A DNA stretch of 64,000 bases from Burkholderiales bacterium (lineage in GTDB: Bacteria; Pseudomonadota; Gammaproteobacteria; Burkholderiales; Nitrosomonadaceae), in NCBI GenBank assembly GCA_015075225.1, contig JABTUQ010000003.1:124001-188000 (forward strand). Reading direction: 5' to 3'. This document shows, in pieces, positions 9,146-18,308 of the stretch (position 1 is its first letter; each line of letters starts with the position of its first letter). The translations under genes and the position numbers were made by a program. Under the pieces are notes generated by a model. It made no database searches. It was not told the origin of the DNA and saw only the letters and a program-made list of their open reading frames with translations.

Positions 9146-10426
9146 TTATGGGAAAAGCGGTGCGCCACAGAGACCACTGCACATCAGATTCACCAATGGC
9201 TTTTTTTTGTCATCAGTCAACAGTCGGTTGACCCAGTCTTTCAGATAAATACCTCCAGCACTCTTTTCGGTATAAAAGATACTTGGGGTAAATGCATCCA
9301 GTAACGTTACGTGCCCAGTGCCAGCGGCGATATAGTATTTCACATTGGGGTTCAGCAAGGCGTTGGCGTTGAGCGTGGCCAGCATTCTCAAATTCCATTC
9401 CACTGCAGTTGCCGGCGTCAAATTAAGCCATAGCCAAGGATTATTTTGTCCCTGATCTGTTTGTCGCATGGTATTAAGAAATAACATTTGAACACCATCC
9501 CAGGCAGTCGTGACATAAGCAAACTTGCTGCTGGCAAAATGGTGTTCTATTCCTGCTGTTACGTTGGTGAAAAAATTAAGGGCGTTATAGCTGCTGATGT
9601 TGCTGATCCCTGGTATCCAGCGTGCGAGTGTACGTTCCGTTCCCCAGGGGCCGCCGGGTTCAAACACCGTATCCAGAAATTGATTGGTAAAGACACCTGC
9701 TCCGCCATCGGACAGCAATGAAATTTTTGTTCTTTCCGGGTAAATGCTGTGTATCCGTGAAAAATTCATCAGTGCTCCATAAGCACCCGCACTGGATCCG
9801 GCTACCAGTACTTGTATGGTTGTGGATTGATCAGATTGTTGTTTTAACCATTCGCGCACCGCCATGAAGTTGTCAAAGCCACGATGCTGCACTATGACAG
9901 GATTACCAGCGTTGATGATTTCCAAAGGGTCCGTATAGGTTTCATCCCTGGAGCCTATATGCGCATCTCCCGTGCAATAGGGAATAAACACCATATTCCA
10001 GTCTTTCAGTGGATTGTCTGCGTGCGTGGAATCCATGATTCCACCGGCAACGTTGGGATCGTTCTCGGTTTCAATTGAAGGGTTGTAGGAAGGCCGGGTG
10101 GTGAGTGTGATTGGTACATTCAGTGAAGTCAGGCATGTGGCGCCATTCCAGCAAGCACCGCCGCCGTTGAAATAAATCAGCGTTTTTGCTACGCCTTCTT
10201 TTCCTTTCCGGTAATAAAAATGAAACGGCTGATTGGGCAAACCGGCTTCATCTGGCAAATGACTGAATGCACAGCCAGGTTTGATTGCTTTACTTGTGCC
10301 GTCATCATCTGTAACGGTTTGTGCGGATACGGTTATTTCTTCCCAAGCTGATTCCTGCGCATACGCTCCCGGAAGAGAGAAAGTCAGTAATAGTGAAACC
10401 AAGGCGATCCTGTTGAATTTCAGCAT
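9146..10426 (-). CDS. Secreted pectinacetylesterase/Notum-family hydrolase
   Basis: A 426-residue protein with a clean signal peptide (LVSLLLTFSLPGAYA). It has the family's oxyanion segment (LIYFNGGGACWNG) and the nucleophile elbow GSSAGAYGALMN with catalytic Ser, plus a later Asp and His (FTNQF..., TGHVTLLD) fitting a Ser-Asp-His triad. Family members remove acetyl or acyl esters from polysaccharides or proteins; the bacterial substrate is not known. A strong ribosome site (AGGAGGA) precedes the ATG. It is a single-gene unit, convergent with the EAL gene. A possible role in trimming acetyl groups from the cell's own surface sugars is inference. Confidence 0.85.
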   Translation of the reverse strand: MLKFNRIALVSLLLTFSLPGAYAQESAWEEITVSAQTVTDDDGTSKAIKPGCAFSHLPDEAGLPNQPFHFYYRKGKEGVAKTLIYFNGGGACWNGATCLTSLNVPITLTTRPSYNPSIETENDPNVAGGIMDSTHADNPLKDWNMVFIPYCTGDAHIGSRDETYTDPLEIINAGNPVIVQHRGFDNFMAVREWLKQQSDQSTTIQVLVAGSSAGAYGALMNFSRIHSIYPERTKISLLSDGGAGVFTNQFLDTVFEPGGPWGTERTLARWIPGISNISSYNALNFFTNVTAGIEHHFASSKFAYVTTAWDGVQMLFLNTMRQTDQGQNNPWLWLNLTPATAVEWNLRMLATLNANALLNPNVKYYIAAGTGHVTLLDAFTPSIFYTEKSAGGIYLKDWVNRLLTDDKKKPLVNLMCSGLCGAPLFP

Positions 10427-10714
10427 CTTTTCCTCCTGTTTTATGTGAATTTATTATGTACCTCCGTATTCACAGTCGAGATTTTCCTGGCTGCTTGATG
10501 CCATGGTAATACCGCATAATTATCCATGGAGAATTTTCATGGAAGTCACTGGCTGTTATTGAATATTTGCCAACGACATACCGAGATCTCTTCAGGCATT
10601 CAGGCGTTATGGTATCTCCGGTAAAATCCTGGGATCACCAAATGCTGTTTTTATTGTGGCTACCTTGAAATACAGCCTGCCACTGGTACTTCAACCTATC
10701 GACGAGGAAAAACA

Positions 10715-11986
10715 ATGAAACGGGAAACACTTGCCATTCATGGCGGTTTTGCGGGGGATCCGCAGACTCATGCTGTTGCAGTCCCTATTTACCAGACGAC
10801 CAGTTATTATTTTGACGATACCCAGCATGGGGCAGATCTGTTTGATCTCAAGGTGCAGGGCAATATTTACACGCGCATCATGAATCCGACCACAGCGGTG
10901 CTGGAAGAGCGAGTGGCGTTACTGGAAGGTGGCGTTGGCGCACTCGCACTGGCTTCCGGTATGGCGGCGATCACTGCCTGTATCCAGACATTGGCCAGGG
11001 CGGGTGACAATATCGTTTCCACCAGCCAGGTTTATGGCGGCACCTACAATTTTTTCTGCCATACCCTGCCCAATCAGGGAATTGAAGTGCGTATGGTGGA
11101 TGGCCGCAATCCTGCTGCTTTTGCGGATGCGATTGATGACAGGACGAAGATGGTGTATTGCGAGTCACTGGGCAACCCGGCGGGTAACGTGGTGGACATC
11201 GCAGCGCTCGCTGAAGTGGCGCACGCAGCAGGTGTGCCGCTGGTGGTGGACAATACCGTGCCAACCCCGGTGTTGTGCCGGCCTTTCGAACATGGCGCCG
11301 ATATCGTTGTTCATGCACTGACCAAATATATGGGCGGTCACGGTACCAGCATCGGCGGAATCATCGTGGATTCCGGCAAATTTCCGTGGAAAGATAATCC
11401 GCGTTTCCCGCAATTCAACCAGCCCGATCCCAGTTACCACGGCGTGGTGTATGTGGATGCATTTGGCCCGGCAGCGTTTATCGGCCGTGCGCGGGTGGTG
11501 CCGTTACGCAACATGGGTGCAGCGATTTCACCATTCAATTCCTTCCTGATTCTGCAAGGTATCGAAACTCTGCCGTTGCGCATGGAGCGCCATTGTTTTA
11601 ATGCGCTGGCGATTGCGCGTTACCTGCGCCAGCATCCCAAGGTCAACTGGGTCAATTTTGCCGGTCTGGAGGATAACCGTGACTATGCGCTGGCGCAGAA
11701 ATACATGGATGGTGGCATTCCCTCATCAATTCTAAGCTTTGGCATCCGGGGTGGACGCGAGGCTTGCGCCCGCTTTATGGATAAACTGGCGCTGATCAAG
11801 CGGCTGGTCAATATCGGCGATGCCAAAACGCTGGCTTGCCATCCCGCCACGACTACCCACCGTCAGCTCAATGATGAAGAACTGGCCAAAGCCGGAGTCA
11901 GCGTCGATCTGGTGCGTTTGTGTGTCGGCATCGAGCATATTGATGATCTGATAGCCGACATTGAGCAGGCGTTTCAGGAAGTGTGA
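10715..11986 (+). CDS. metY: O-acetylhomoserine sulfhydrylase / aminocarboxypropyltransferase
   Basis: A 423-residue PLP enzyme of the Cys/Met metabolism family. It makes homocysteine (or methionine, from methanethiol) from O-acetylhomoserine and sulfide. The family start is seen in ETLAIHGGFAGDPQTHAVAVPIYQTTSY, the PLP Lys in HALTKYMGGHGTSIGG, and the C-terminal signature in LACHPATTTHRQL. Length is typical of MetY. It has its own upstream region of about 290 bases and ends convergently, overlapping the NnrS stop by 13 bases. Serine acetyltransferase lies 1.4 kb away, giving a small sulfur-assimilation neighbourhood. Confidence 0.95.
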   Translation: MKRETLAIHGGFAGDPQTHAVAVPIYQTTSYYFDDTQHGADLFDLKVQGNIYTRIMNPTTAVLEERVALLEGGVGALALASGMAAITACIQTLARAGDNIVSTSQVYGGTYNFFCHTLPNQGIEVRMVDGRNPAAFADAIDDRTKMVYCESLGNPAGNVVDIAALAEVAHAAGVPLVVDNTVPTPVLCRPFEHGADIVVHALTKYMGGHGTSIGGIIVDSGKFPWKDNPRFPQFNQPDPSYHGVVYVDAFGPAAFIGRARVVPLRNMGAAISPFNSFLILQGIETLPLRMERHCFNALAIARYLRQHPKVNWVNFAGLEDNRDYALAQKYMDGGIPSSILSFGIRGGREACARFMDKLALIKRLVNIGDAKTLACHPATTTHRQLNDEELAKAGVSVDLVRLCVGIEHIDDLIADIEQAFQEV

Positions 11987-13206
11987 GCACTGCCCGGTTT
12001 GTTTACCAGAGCTTCGCCGGATACGGTTTTGCCGGTATCGGCTGATGGGGTTGCGGCGGGTTTTCCTCGCGGCACGCCACGGCTTTTTAGCACAACGTAC
12101 AGCGCAAACAGGAAGGCAATGCTCCAGCCGGTGGCCGCCACCATCAGCAATTCTTCTCGGTAATCACTGAGACCGGCTGCGATGCGTGTGGTGGCGGCAA
12201 TCGACATGAATCCCGTCATGGTTACAATCAATCGTATGCGTGACGGGTATTGCTTCACGTGCAGGAGCGTGACGCGCACGATGACATTGGTCGCCAGTGT
12301 CCCCAGCGCGCCGACAGTAATGGCATGTACTGCCGTGCTGAAATAATGGCCGCCATCCAGTTTGGCCCAGCCCAGCAGTATCAACCCCAGCGCCAGCCAG
12401 CCGTAGCCCAGTCCAAGACAGATCAGATCGGGGCGCGCCAGGCAGTGCCATAATTGCCAGCGGAACAGGCGTACGCCAGCCAGTATCCCGCCAATGACCA
12501 GCAGAATGCCGGAAAGCAGGGGAGCGACAGGCGCCAGCAGAAAAGCGGCTGCAAGGGTGAGGATCAACCCCGCTTCAATATTGGGTTGCACCCGTGCTTC
12601 CAATTCCTTGCCCTGACGATAGAATTCTCCAGCGGCAGCAGGGGCCAGCATTCTTCCCCCGATGAATAGCATCAGCAATGCAAACAGCTGCACACTTTCA
12701 TCGATCAGGTAACGGTACAACAGAACATCATCCAGTCGGCCAGCCAGAATGATTGCGACAGTGCTGGCGCAGATCAGCCCGATCAGCGGGACAAGCGAGC
12801 GGTTACGCCATTTTTTTGCAGCCCACAGGCGGGGGAGCAGTTGCCGGGCAAGCAACAGGGCAAACAGTGCATTGAATAGCAGTGTCGGCCAGGCAAAAGG
12901 TGCAATCAGGCCTGCCATTCTTGCCAGCAACCATAAACCCAGATACCACGCCAGCCGCCGGGCAGGCATGGGCCCCAGCAGATAGCCAGCAATCAGTGCC
13001 GGAGCCAGGCCGAACAGCATTTCAAAAGCATGCCCGGTGGGTATGGCCAGTGCAGCGGGGCCGGAGCCATATCTTGCCAGCATGGCCAGTGGGATGATGA
13101 GTACCGCGTAAATGCATGCTGCCGTAAAAAACCACTGGTGGGCATAGGCTTTGGTTTCTCCCGGGAGAAACCGGGCAAACCAGTTGCCAGAGGGTGTTGT
13201 CTTCAT
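11974..13206 (-). CDS. nnrS: NnrS family membrane protein
   Basis: About 410 residues with roughly 12 predicted hydrophobic helices (for example FTAACIYAVLIIPLAMLARYG, VPLIGLICASTVAIILAG, HAITVGALGTLATNVIVRVTLLH). NnrS proteins are heme- and copper-containing membrane proteins linked to nitric oxide or nitrogen-oxide stress; the biochemical role is unsettled. The conserved HAITVGALGTL segment and the early His in IPTGHAFEML fit the family. I start at ATG 13206 (MKTTPSGNW); an in-frame start at 13242 would add 12 residues. A second NnrS lies at 55674-56912. Its stop overlaps that of metY. Confidence 0.88.
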   Translation of the reverse strand: MKTTPSGNWFARFLPGETKAYAHQWFFTAACIYAVLIIPLAMLARYGSGPAALAIPTGHAFEMLFGLAPALIAGYLLGPMPARRLAWYLGLWLLARMAGLIAPFAWPTLLFNALFALLLARQLLPRLWAAKKWRNRSLVPLIGLICASTVAIILAGRLDDVLLYRYLIDESVQLFALLMLFIGGRMLAPAAAGEFYRQGKELEARVQPNIEAGLILTLAAAFLLAPVAPLLSGILLVIGGILAGVRLFRWQLWHCLARPDLICLGLGYGWLALGLILLGWAKLDGGHYFSTAVHAITVGALGTLATNVIVRVTLLHVKQYPSRIRLIVTMTGFMSIAATTRIAAGLSDYREELLMVAATGWSIAFLFALYVVLKSRGVPRGKPAATPSADTGKTVSGEALVNKPGSAHTS

Positions 13207-13262
13207 CCGTATAATCTCATGCGACTGCAAACTGGTTCTCACCGGCGGGCAAAAAACGGAAG

Positions 13263-13350
13263 GAACCTCTGAAAAACGTCAGTGAGGCAGTCAGTTCAAG
13301 GCGAAAATCTGCGAAAAAAATGACAACGCAGATAGCTTTGCAGAGGCTCC
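13263..13350 (-). repeat. MITE-like repeat, internally deleted copy (copy A)
   Basis: Begins GAACCTCTGAAAAACGTCAG and ends with the weakly matching inverse CTTTGCAGAGGCTCC. It matches the other copies (16235, 25036, 47650) in reverse orientation: it carries TGAGGCAGTCAGTTCAAGGC at the left and ATGACAACGCAG at the right, but about 45-50 central bases are missing. It sits between the NnrS start and the serine acetyltransferase stop. Confidence 0.75.
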
Positions 13351-13390
13351 GGAACACGACCGGCGGGCACAGCAGCAAGGCTTGCGTGTT

Positions 13391-14317
13391 CTAGTCGCTA
13401 TGGGTTTGTGCCTGGGTGATCCGGCTGCCGGGCGGCACGCTGCGGGTCAGCCAGACATTGCCGCCGATGGTGGAGCCGCGTCCGATGGTGATACGTCCGA
13501 GTATGGTTGCTCCGGCATAAATGACGACATCGTCCTCGACAATGGGATGACGTGCGATTCCCTTGACTAGTGCACCGCTTTCATCCACCGGAAAATGCTT
13601 GGCACCCAGAGTGACAGCCTGATACAGACGCACATTGTTACCGATGATGGAGGTTTCGCCAATCACGACTCCAGTACCGTGGTCGATGAAAAAACGCTTG
13701 CCGATCTGCGCACCAGGGTGGATTTCGATGCCGGTTTGCGAGTGGGCAATTTCCGAAATCATGCGGGCGATCAGCGGCGTCCCCAATTGATATAGTTCGT
13801 GTGCCAGGCGATGCCAGGTAACGGCGGCCACGCCAGGGTAGCAGACCAGCACTTCATCCATTCCCCGGGCAGCAGGATCGCCTTCATAGGCAGCGAGGAC
13901 ATCTTCATCAAGCAGGCGGCGTATTGCCGGCAATCTTTTGGCAAATGCCTGGGTGATTTCAGCCGCTTTTTCATAGGTTTCCTGATCAAGCTCCCCGGCT
14001 CCGGAATTGAAGTGCAGCTCGTGCTGAATCTGGACCAGCAGGGCACGCAACGTCGAATTCAGAATATGGCCAACATAGTGATCAACCCCTTCTGCGGCCA
14101 GATCGGACGGCCCCAGCCGGTTGGGAAACAAAGCCGTGCGCAAGCCTTCGATAATGCCGGCCAGAATCTTGCGGGAAGGCAGCCGGGGTGGTCTGAGGTG
14201 GCCTTGCCGGTTGAGAAGTGCAGTGGTGCGAACATCATGCAATTCCGCCACAACTTCGTCGATATGCAAATGCGTGCTTTTTAACAGCAAATCGCCTGCA
14301 ACACTGATATCTGTCAC
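13391..14317 (-). CDS. cysE: Serine O-acetyltransferase, EpsC type
   Basis: Transfers acetyl from acetyl-CoA to serine, giving O-acetylserine for cysteine synthesis. The N-terminal helical region precedes a left-handed beta-helix of hexapeptide repeats (GIEIHPGAQIGKRFFIDHGTGVVIG...). The active-site His is in FIDHGTGVVIGE. The 308-residue length fits the EpsC group. I place the start at GTG 14317, which has a strong GGGGG ribosome site 5 bases away; a longer reading to 14491 would run into the divergent glucokinase promoter and has no conserved sequence. The C-terminus (SRITQAQTHSD) is short. Confidence 0.93.
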   Translation of the reverse strand: MTDISVAGDLLLKSTHLHIDEVVAELHDVRTTALLNRQGHLRPPRLPSRKILAGIIEGLRTALFPNRLGPSDLAAEGVDHYVGHILNSTLRALLVQIQHELHFNSGAGELDQETYEKAAEITQAFAKRLPAIRRLLDEDVLAAYEGDPAARGMDEVLVCYPGVAAVTWHRLAHELYQLGTPLIARMISEIAHSQTGIEIHPGAQIGKRFFIDHGTGVVIGETSIIGNNVRLYQAVTLGAKHFPVDESGALVKGIARHPIVEDDVVIYAGATILGRITIGRGSTIGGNVWLTRSVPPGSRITQAQTHSD

Positions 14318-14491
14318 AATACCCCCGTTTCTTTTTATGATGAAAGAATGCCCGGAAACCATGTCCGGAGTGAATCTGCCGACCTTGCTGGAGATGATGG
14401 ATCCGGCCTGATGATGGCAATACTGGAAAAACAGGCGGCCTATTGTACCAATCGAAAGATATGTTTGCTGAACCGGGGAGAAAAATAACAA

Positions 14492-15505
14492 ATGGATCAG
14501 TACTTGCTGTCAGGCGATATCGGTGGAACCAAAACATTATTGCGCTCGGTCGTGGCAAGAGATGGAGGAATTGAATTCCATCACGAGCATCTCTACGACA
14601 GCCATCAATATGATGGTCTTGACGCCATTCTGAAGGATTTTCTGGAACGATCCGGCTGTCGGCCGGTTGCTGCCTGCCTGGCGATTGCCGGGCCGATCGT
14701 GGAACAGCAGGTGCATCTGACCAATCTGCCCTGGGTAATTAACGCACAGGCCATCGCGGAAAAATTCTCGATTCCGGCGGTGAAAATCGTTAATGATTTC
14801 GAAGGCACGGCTGCTTCCATTGAAATTCTGCCAGTGGATGATCTGATTACCCTGCAAACCGGTACCCCTTCTTCCTCGCCAATGCGTGTCGTGCTGGGAG
14901 CGGGTACGGGTATGGGGGTTGCCTGGCTGGTGAAACGCGGGCAATACTACGAACCACTTGCAACCGAGGCAGGGCACATTGATTTTGCACCAACCAGTGC
15001 TATTCAGATCGAATTGCTCCGCTACCTGATGACGCGCTATCACCGGGTCTCGATCGAGCGGCTGCTTTCCGGCCAGGGGTTGACTCATATCTTCAATTTT
15101 TTGCAAAGCAAGGCTACTGAAGGTGATCACCTGCAAAGTATCGGATTGAACACCGATGATGGTGCCACCGTAACCCGCCTGGCATTCGAGCATCAGTACC
15201 CGATTGCCCTGCAAGCACTGAATCTGTTTGCGGAGATTTACGGCACCTATGCGGGCAACCTCGCGCTGGCAGGGTTATGCCGGGGCGGCGTCTACATTGC
15301 TGGAGGGATTGCCCCGCGCATCATCCGGATTCTGCAGCAGCCCAGTTTCATCGAAGCCTTCTGCAACAAGGGACGATATAGCGCGCTTGTGAGCGAGATC
15401 CCGGTGTATGTGGTGATGAATCCGAAGGCCGGCCTGCTGGGTGCTGGATTGCTCGCGCAACGCATGTTGCAGCAGCAGACTGCATCCGGCGGCAATCAGG
15501 CATGA
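14492..15505 (+). CDS. glk: Glucokinase
   Basis: A 337-residue ATP-dependent glucokinase of the bacterial Glk (ROK-independent) family. The phosphate-1 loop is LSGDIGGTKTLL, the catalytic Asp is in KIVNDFEGTA, and the glucose-binding residues lie in ATEAGHIDFAP. The adenosine region is AGLCRGGVYIAGGIAPRI. In an autotroph this may serve glycogen or sucrose turnover; the phosphogluconolactonase at 17622 belongs to the same sugar-phosphate pathway but lies in another operon. It is divergent from serine acetyltransferase with about 170 bases between the chosen starts. Confidence 0.94.
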   Translation: MDQYLLSGDIGGTKTLLRSVVARDGGIEFHHEHLYDSHQYDGLDAILKDFLERSGCRPVAACLAIAGPIVEQQVHLTNLPWVINAQAIAEKFSIPAVKIVNDFEGTAASIEILPVDDLITLQTGTPSSSPMRVVLGAGTGMGVAWLVKRGQYYEPLATEAGHIDFAPTSAIQIELLRYLMTRYHRVSIERLLSGQGLTHIFNFLQSKATEGDHLQSIGLNTDDGATVTRLAFEHQYPIALQALNLFAEIYGTYAGNLALAGLCRGGVYIAGGIAPRIIRILQQPSFIEAFCNKGRYSALVSEIPVYVVMNPKAGLLGAGLLAQRMLQQQTASGGNQA

Positions 15506-15546
15506 ATCTGCTGTAAAAACAGCGGAATAGCAGGAGGAGGGACAGA

Positions 15547-16200
15547 GTGAATGGTTATGAAACCCTGATTGCAACACTGGCTTTGACCATGGGGAGTTCC
15601 TGGGCAAGCGGAATCAATTTATATGCCGCGCTGTTTATACTGGGTCTGGGGGGCGCTACCGGCAACATCACTTTGCCAAATGAGCTGGCTATGCTGGAAA
15701 ACCCGTTTGTAATCGGATCGGCAGCTGTCATGTACCTGATCCAATTTTTTGCCGACAAGATACCGGGTGTGGACAGTGCCTGGGATGCAATACATACCTT
15801 TGTACGTATCCCGGCCGGCGCCATGCTGGCGGCGGGTGCGGTGGGAGATGTATCACCCGCGCTGGAAATTGCGGCGGGTATCCTCGGCGGAGGTGTGGCG
15901 GCGACCAGTCATGCCACCAAAACCGGCACGCGCCTGATGATCAACACTTCACCCGAGCCCGTATCCAACTGGACGGCCTCGATCAGTGAAGATCTGATGG
16001 TGATTGGCGGATTGTGGACAGCGTTGCATCACCCAATCCTGTTTATCGTGCTGTTTTTGATATTTATCGGCCTGTCGATCTGGCTGCTGCCTAAATTGTG
16101 GAAGCTGATCAAGGGATTGCTGATGAAAATGGCGCGATTCCTGAAAATGACCTCATCGCAGCCATCTGCCAGTGAAGGTTCCGGGCAAGAAGGAAAATAG
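15547..16200 (+). CDS. DUF4126 family membrane protein
   Basis: A 217-residue protein with five or so hydrophobic segments (TLALTMGSSWASGINLYAALFILGL, NPFVIGSAAVMYLIQFFADKIPGVDS, PILFIVLFLIFIGLSIWLLPKLW). The Gly-rich hairpins and the FADKIPGVDSAWD segment are typical of DUF4126. Function is unknown. Translation starts at GTG 15547 behind a very strong site, GGAGGAGGG. It follows glk by 41 bases and may be in the same operon. A MITE-like repeat follows 35 bases after the stop. Confidence 0.82.
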   Translation: MNGYETLIATLALTMGSSWASGINLYAALFILGLGGATGNITLPNELAMLENPFVIGSAAVMYLIQFFADKIPGVDSAWDAIHTFVRIPAGAMLAAGAVGDVSPALEIAAGILGGGVAATSHATKTGTRLMINTSPEPVSNWTASISEDLMVIGGLWTALHHPILFIVLFLIFIGLSIWLLPKLWKLIKGLLMKMARFLKMTSSQPSASEGSGQEGK

Positions 16201-16234
16201 CCTTTACAGGCGAAGTTGGTATCGAGAAGCTAAA

Positions 16235-16365
16235 GAACCTCTGAAAAACTACCTGTGTTGTCATTTCTGCGTTAAAAATCGGCTCAAAATGCTCATTTAT
16301 TACGGCAAACTCGCTTTTCTCCGATTTTTGCCTTGAACTGACTGCCTCGCTGACGTTTTCAGAGT
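16235..16365 (+). repeat. MITE-like repeat (copy B)
   Basis: Starts GAACCTCTGAAAAACTACCT and ends TGACGTTTTCAGAGTC, so its ends are inverted repeats. The interior (GTTGTCATTTCTGCGTTAAAAATCGG..., GCCTTGAACTGACTGCC) is shared with copies at 25036 and 47650. It lies between two convergent genes, where it could act as a transcription terminator. Confidence 0.85.
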
Positions 16366-16372
16366 CAGTTTC

Positions 16373-16735
16373 CTAACTTCCCGCGTTTGTCACCTCGCCG
16401 CGGAAAATGAAGTACACCGCGCCAAGGATGCATAATCCCGCCCAGAGATAATCCAGTTTAAGCGGTTCCTTCATATAGAACAGGCTGAAAGGTACGAATA
16501 CCGACAGGGTAATTACTTCCTGCAGGATTTTGAGCTGGCCGAGAGATAACACATTGAAGCCGATGCGGTTGGCCGGCACTTGCAGCATGTATTCAAAGAA
16601 GGCGATTCCCCAGCTGATCAAGGCAGCCACCAGCCATGGCTTGCTGCCCAGATCCTTCAGGTGCGCATACCAGGCAAATGTCATGAAAATGTTGCTGATT
16701 GACAGCAGTCCGATGGTAAGTCCGATCTCGCGCAT
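16373..16735 (-). CDS. DUF486 family small membrane protein (drug/metabolite transporter fold)
   Basis: 120 residues forming four hydrophobic helices (IGLTIGLLSISNIFMTFAWYAHL, WLVAALISWGIAFFEYMLQVPANRIG, LKILQEVITLSVFVPFSLFYM, LWAGLCILGAVYFIFRG). The WYAHLKDL, ANRIGF and QLKILQEVITL motifs are those of DUF486, a half-size relative of EamA transporters. Substrate unknown. It stands alone, convergent with the DUF4126 gene across repeat copy B. Confidence 0.88.
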   Translation of the reverse strand: MREIGLTIGLLSISNIFMTFAWYAHLKDLGSKPWLVAALISWGIAFFEYMLQVPANRIGFNVLSLGQLKILQEVITLSVFVPFSLFYMKEPLKLDYLWAGLCILGAVYFIFRGEVTNAGS

Positions 16736-16815
16736 GGTGTATCCGGTATTTGGTTAGTAGCTGCATTTCGTTCCGTCAGAACAGAGACAGTGGAATGGCA
16801 AAAGTGAAACTGGTT

Positions 16816-17601
16816 TTAGATCCAGGTCGATGATTTGTTGCCTTTCAGGTAGGCGGATCGCTGGCCGGATGACATGAGATCCAGCTCGGGAAACCACGGC
16901 ATGTGCAGTGCGGAGAAATGACCGGCTACCCTGACCGCATCGAAAAAATCTCCCTGATAATATTTTTTGTGATAGATCGCAAAAGTAGTGTCGATTGGTG
17001 CGGCGTACACTTCCAGCCAGTCATGTTTAAGCGGTTTGTTCCAGAATCGCGATTCCCATTGTGGTACGGTCATAAATTTTTCGTAAGGAACGATTTTACC
17101 CAGGCTGGAAGATTTCATGCGGCGGCCAGTCAGCTCATATCCGGTCTGGTAGGGCAGGGCGAAACCTGCCTTGAAGCATTTGAAGTGATCACAAACACCG
17201 ATCAGCTGTTGAATGAAATCTGCAGGCAACTGCCGGTTAAACAGCAAGTCCGGATCGGTATAGCCGAAAATATCCGGTAAAACATCATAAATCGGGCTCT
17301 GGAACCCGGTGCGTGCGCCCATATTGACTGCAGACCGTACGACAAAAGCGTTTTCTGTCCGGACCATTTCCGAGAGAATGGCGAGTGTTTCGGCATCCGT
17401 GGAGGCATTGTCGATAATCACCGGTTTGATGGATCGCGCATTGAGCTGCCGTACACAATGGTCGACATAGATACCATTGTTATAGGACACAACCATGATT
17501 GGCAAAGCACCTTCCAGGGAATCAACAGCTGACCTGATTTGTACAGCAAGTTTCCGGACAGGCGCTTTATACAGCTGGCGAAAAAGAAATTTTTTCAACA
17601 T
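16816..17601 (-). CDS. Glycosyltransferase, GT-A fold
   Basis: A 261-residue protein. After a basic N-terminus, the nucleotide-sugar fold shows as ALPIMVVSYNNGIYVDHCV, then VIIDNASTDAETLAIL and the metal-binding DxD-like GYTDPDLLF. It lacks membrane helices and is probably cytoplasmic, adding a sugar to a surface polysaccharide. It is the last gene of the minus-strand operon running from 22351, starting 20 bases after the phosphogluconolactonase stop. Donor and acceptor cannot be inferred. Confidence 0.8.
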   Translation of the reverse strand: MLKKFLFRQLYKAPVRKLAVQIRSAVDSLEGALPIMVVSYNNGIYVDHCVRQLNARSIKPVIIDNASTDAETLAILSEMVRTENAFVVRSAVNMGARTGFQSPIYDVLPDIFGYTDPDLLFNRQLPADFIQQLIGVCDHFKCFKAGFALPYQTGYELTGRRMKSSSLGKIVPYEKFMTVPQWESRFWNKPLKHDWLEVYAAPIDTTFAIYHKKYYQGDFFDAVRVAGHFSALHMPWFPELDLMSSGQRSAYLKGNKSSTWI

Positions 17602-17621
17602 TCAGTTCGCTTGGTACTTTG

Positions 17622-18308
17622 TTAATCCGTTTCAAATAGTTCTACCGGTCTGGCTTGTATGAGCCGGGAAAACGGTATGCTTTGGTCGGGTGATGCGACG
17701 AGCCGATCAACCAGCTGCCTTTTTTCTTTTCCGGTAATCACCAGAATGATGCGGTCGCTGTTAATAAGTGCTCGCAGGCTCAGGCTGATACGCAATGAAG
17801 GCGCTGCCGGAGGGGTGGCTGTCCGGCATAGGCTATCGCTGTCAGGATCAGGATTCATGCCCGGGAACAGGGAGGCAATGTGTCCATCCTCACCCATTCC
17901 CAGGATAACCAGACTGAACGGCGAGGGTAACCCGGCCAGACGTTCGTTGATGTCGGCCATAGCCTGATCCGGATGCGCGTGGGATGTCTTGAGCGGAATA
18001 AAATGCGGTTGGCATGGCATCAATAGCAGGAAACACTCGCGTATCAGCCGTTCATTGGAAAGCGCGCTGGATGGTTCCACCCAGCGTTCATCGCTCAATG
18101 TGATGAATACATGCTGCCAGGGCAGATCCATTTGTGCCAGCCGGGGAAGGTAAACAGCGGGGGTATGCCCGCCGGGAACGATCAGACTGGCCTGGCCGCG
18201 TTGTCTGATTGCGTCGCGTAGCGTGGTGGCGGCGGTTTGTGCCAATGCCTCTGACAGCGTGGTCAGATCACTGAAGCTGTGGCGCTCGATTACATGGTTA
18301 TCTGGCAT
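17622..18308 (-). CDS. pgl: 6-phosphogluconolactonase
   Basis: 228 residues, DevB/Pgl type. It hydrolyses 6-phosphogluconolactone in the oxidative pentose-phosphate pathway. Motifs include SLIVPGGHTPAVYLPRL near the N-terminus, TLSDERWVEPSSALSNERLIRE, and LGMGEDGHIASLFPG. The start overlaps the HAD gene stop by 19 bases. Placement inside a sugar-surface operon, away from zwf, is unusual but could supply precursors or may just reflect operon insertion. Confidence 0.92.
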   Translation of the reverse strand: MPDNHVIERHSFSDLTTLSEALAQTAATTLRDAIRQRGQASLIVPGGHTPAVYLPRLAQMDLPWQHVFITLSDERWVEPSSALSNERLIRECFLLLMPCQPHFIPLKTSHAHPDQAMADINERLAGLPSPFSLVILGMGEDGHIASLFPGMNPDPDSDSLCRTATPPAAPSLRISLSLRALINSDRIILVITGKEKRQLVDRLVASPDQSIPFSRLIQARPVELFETD

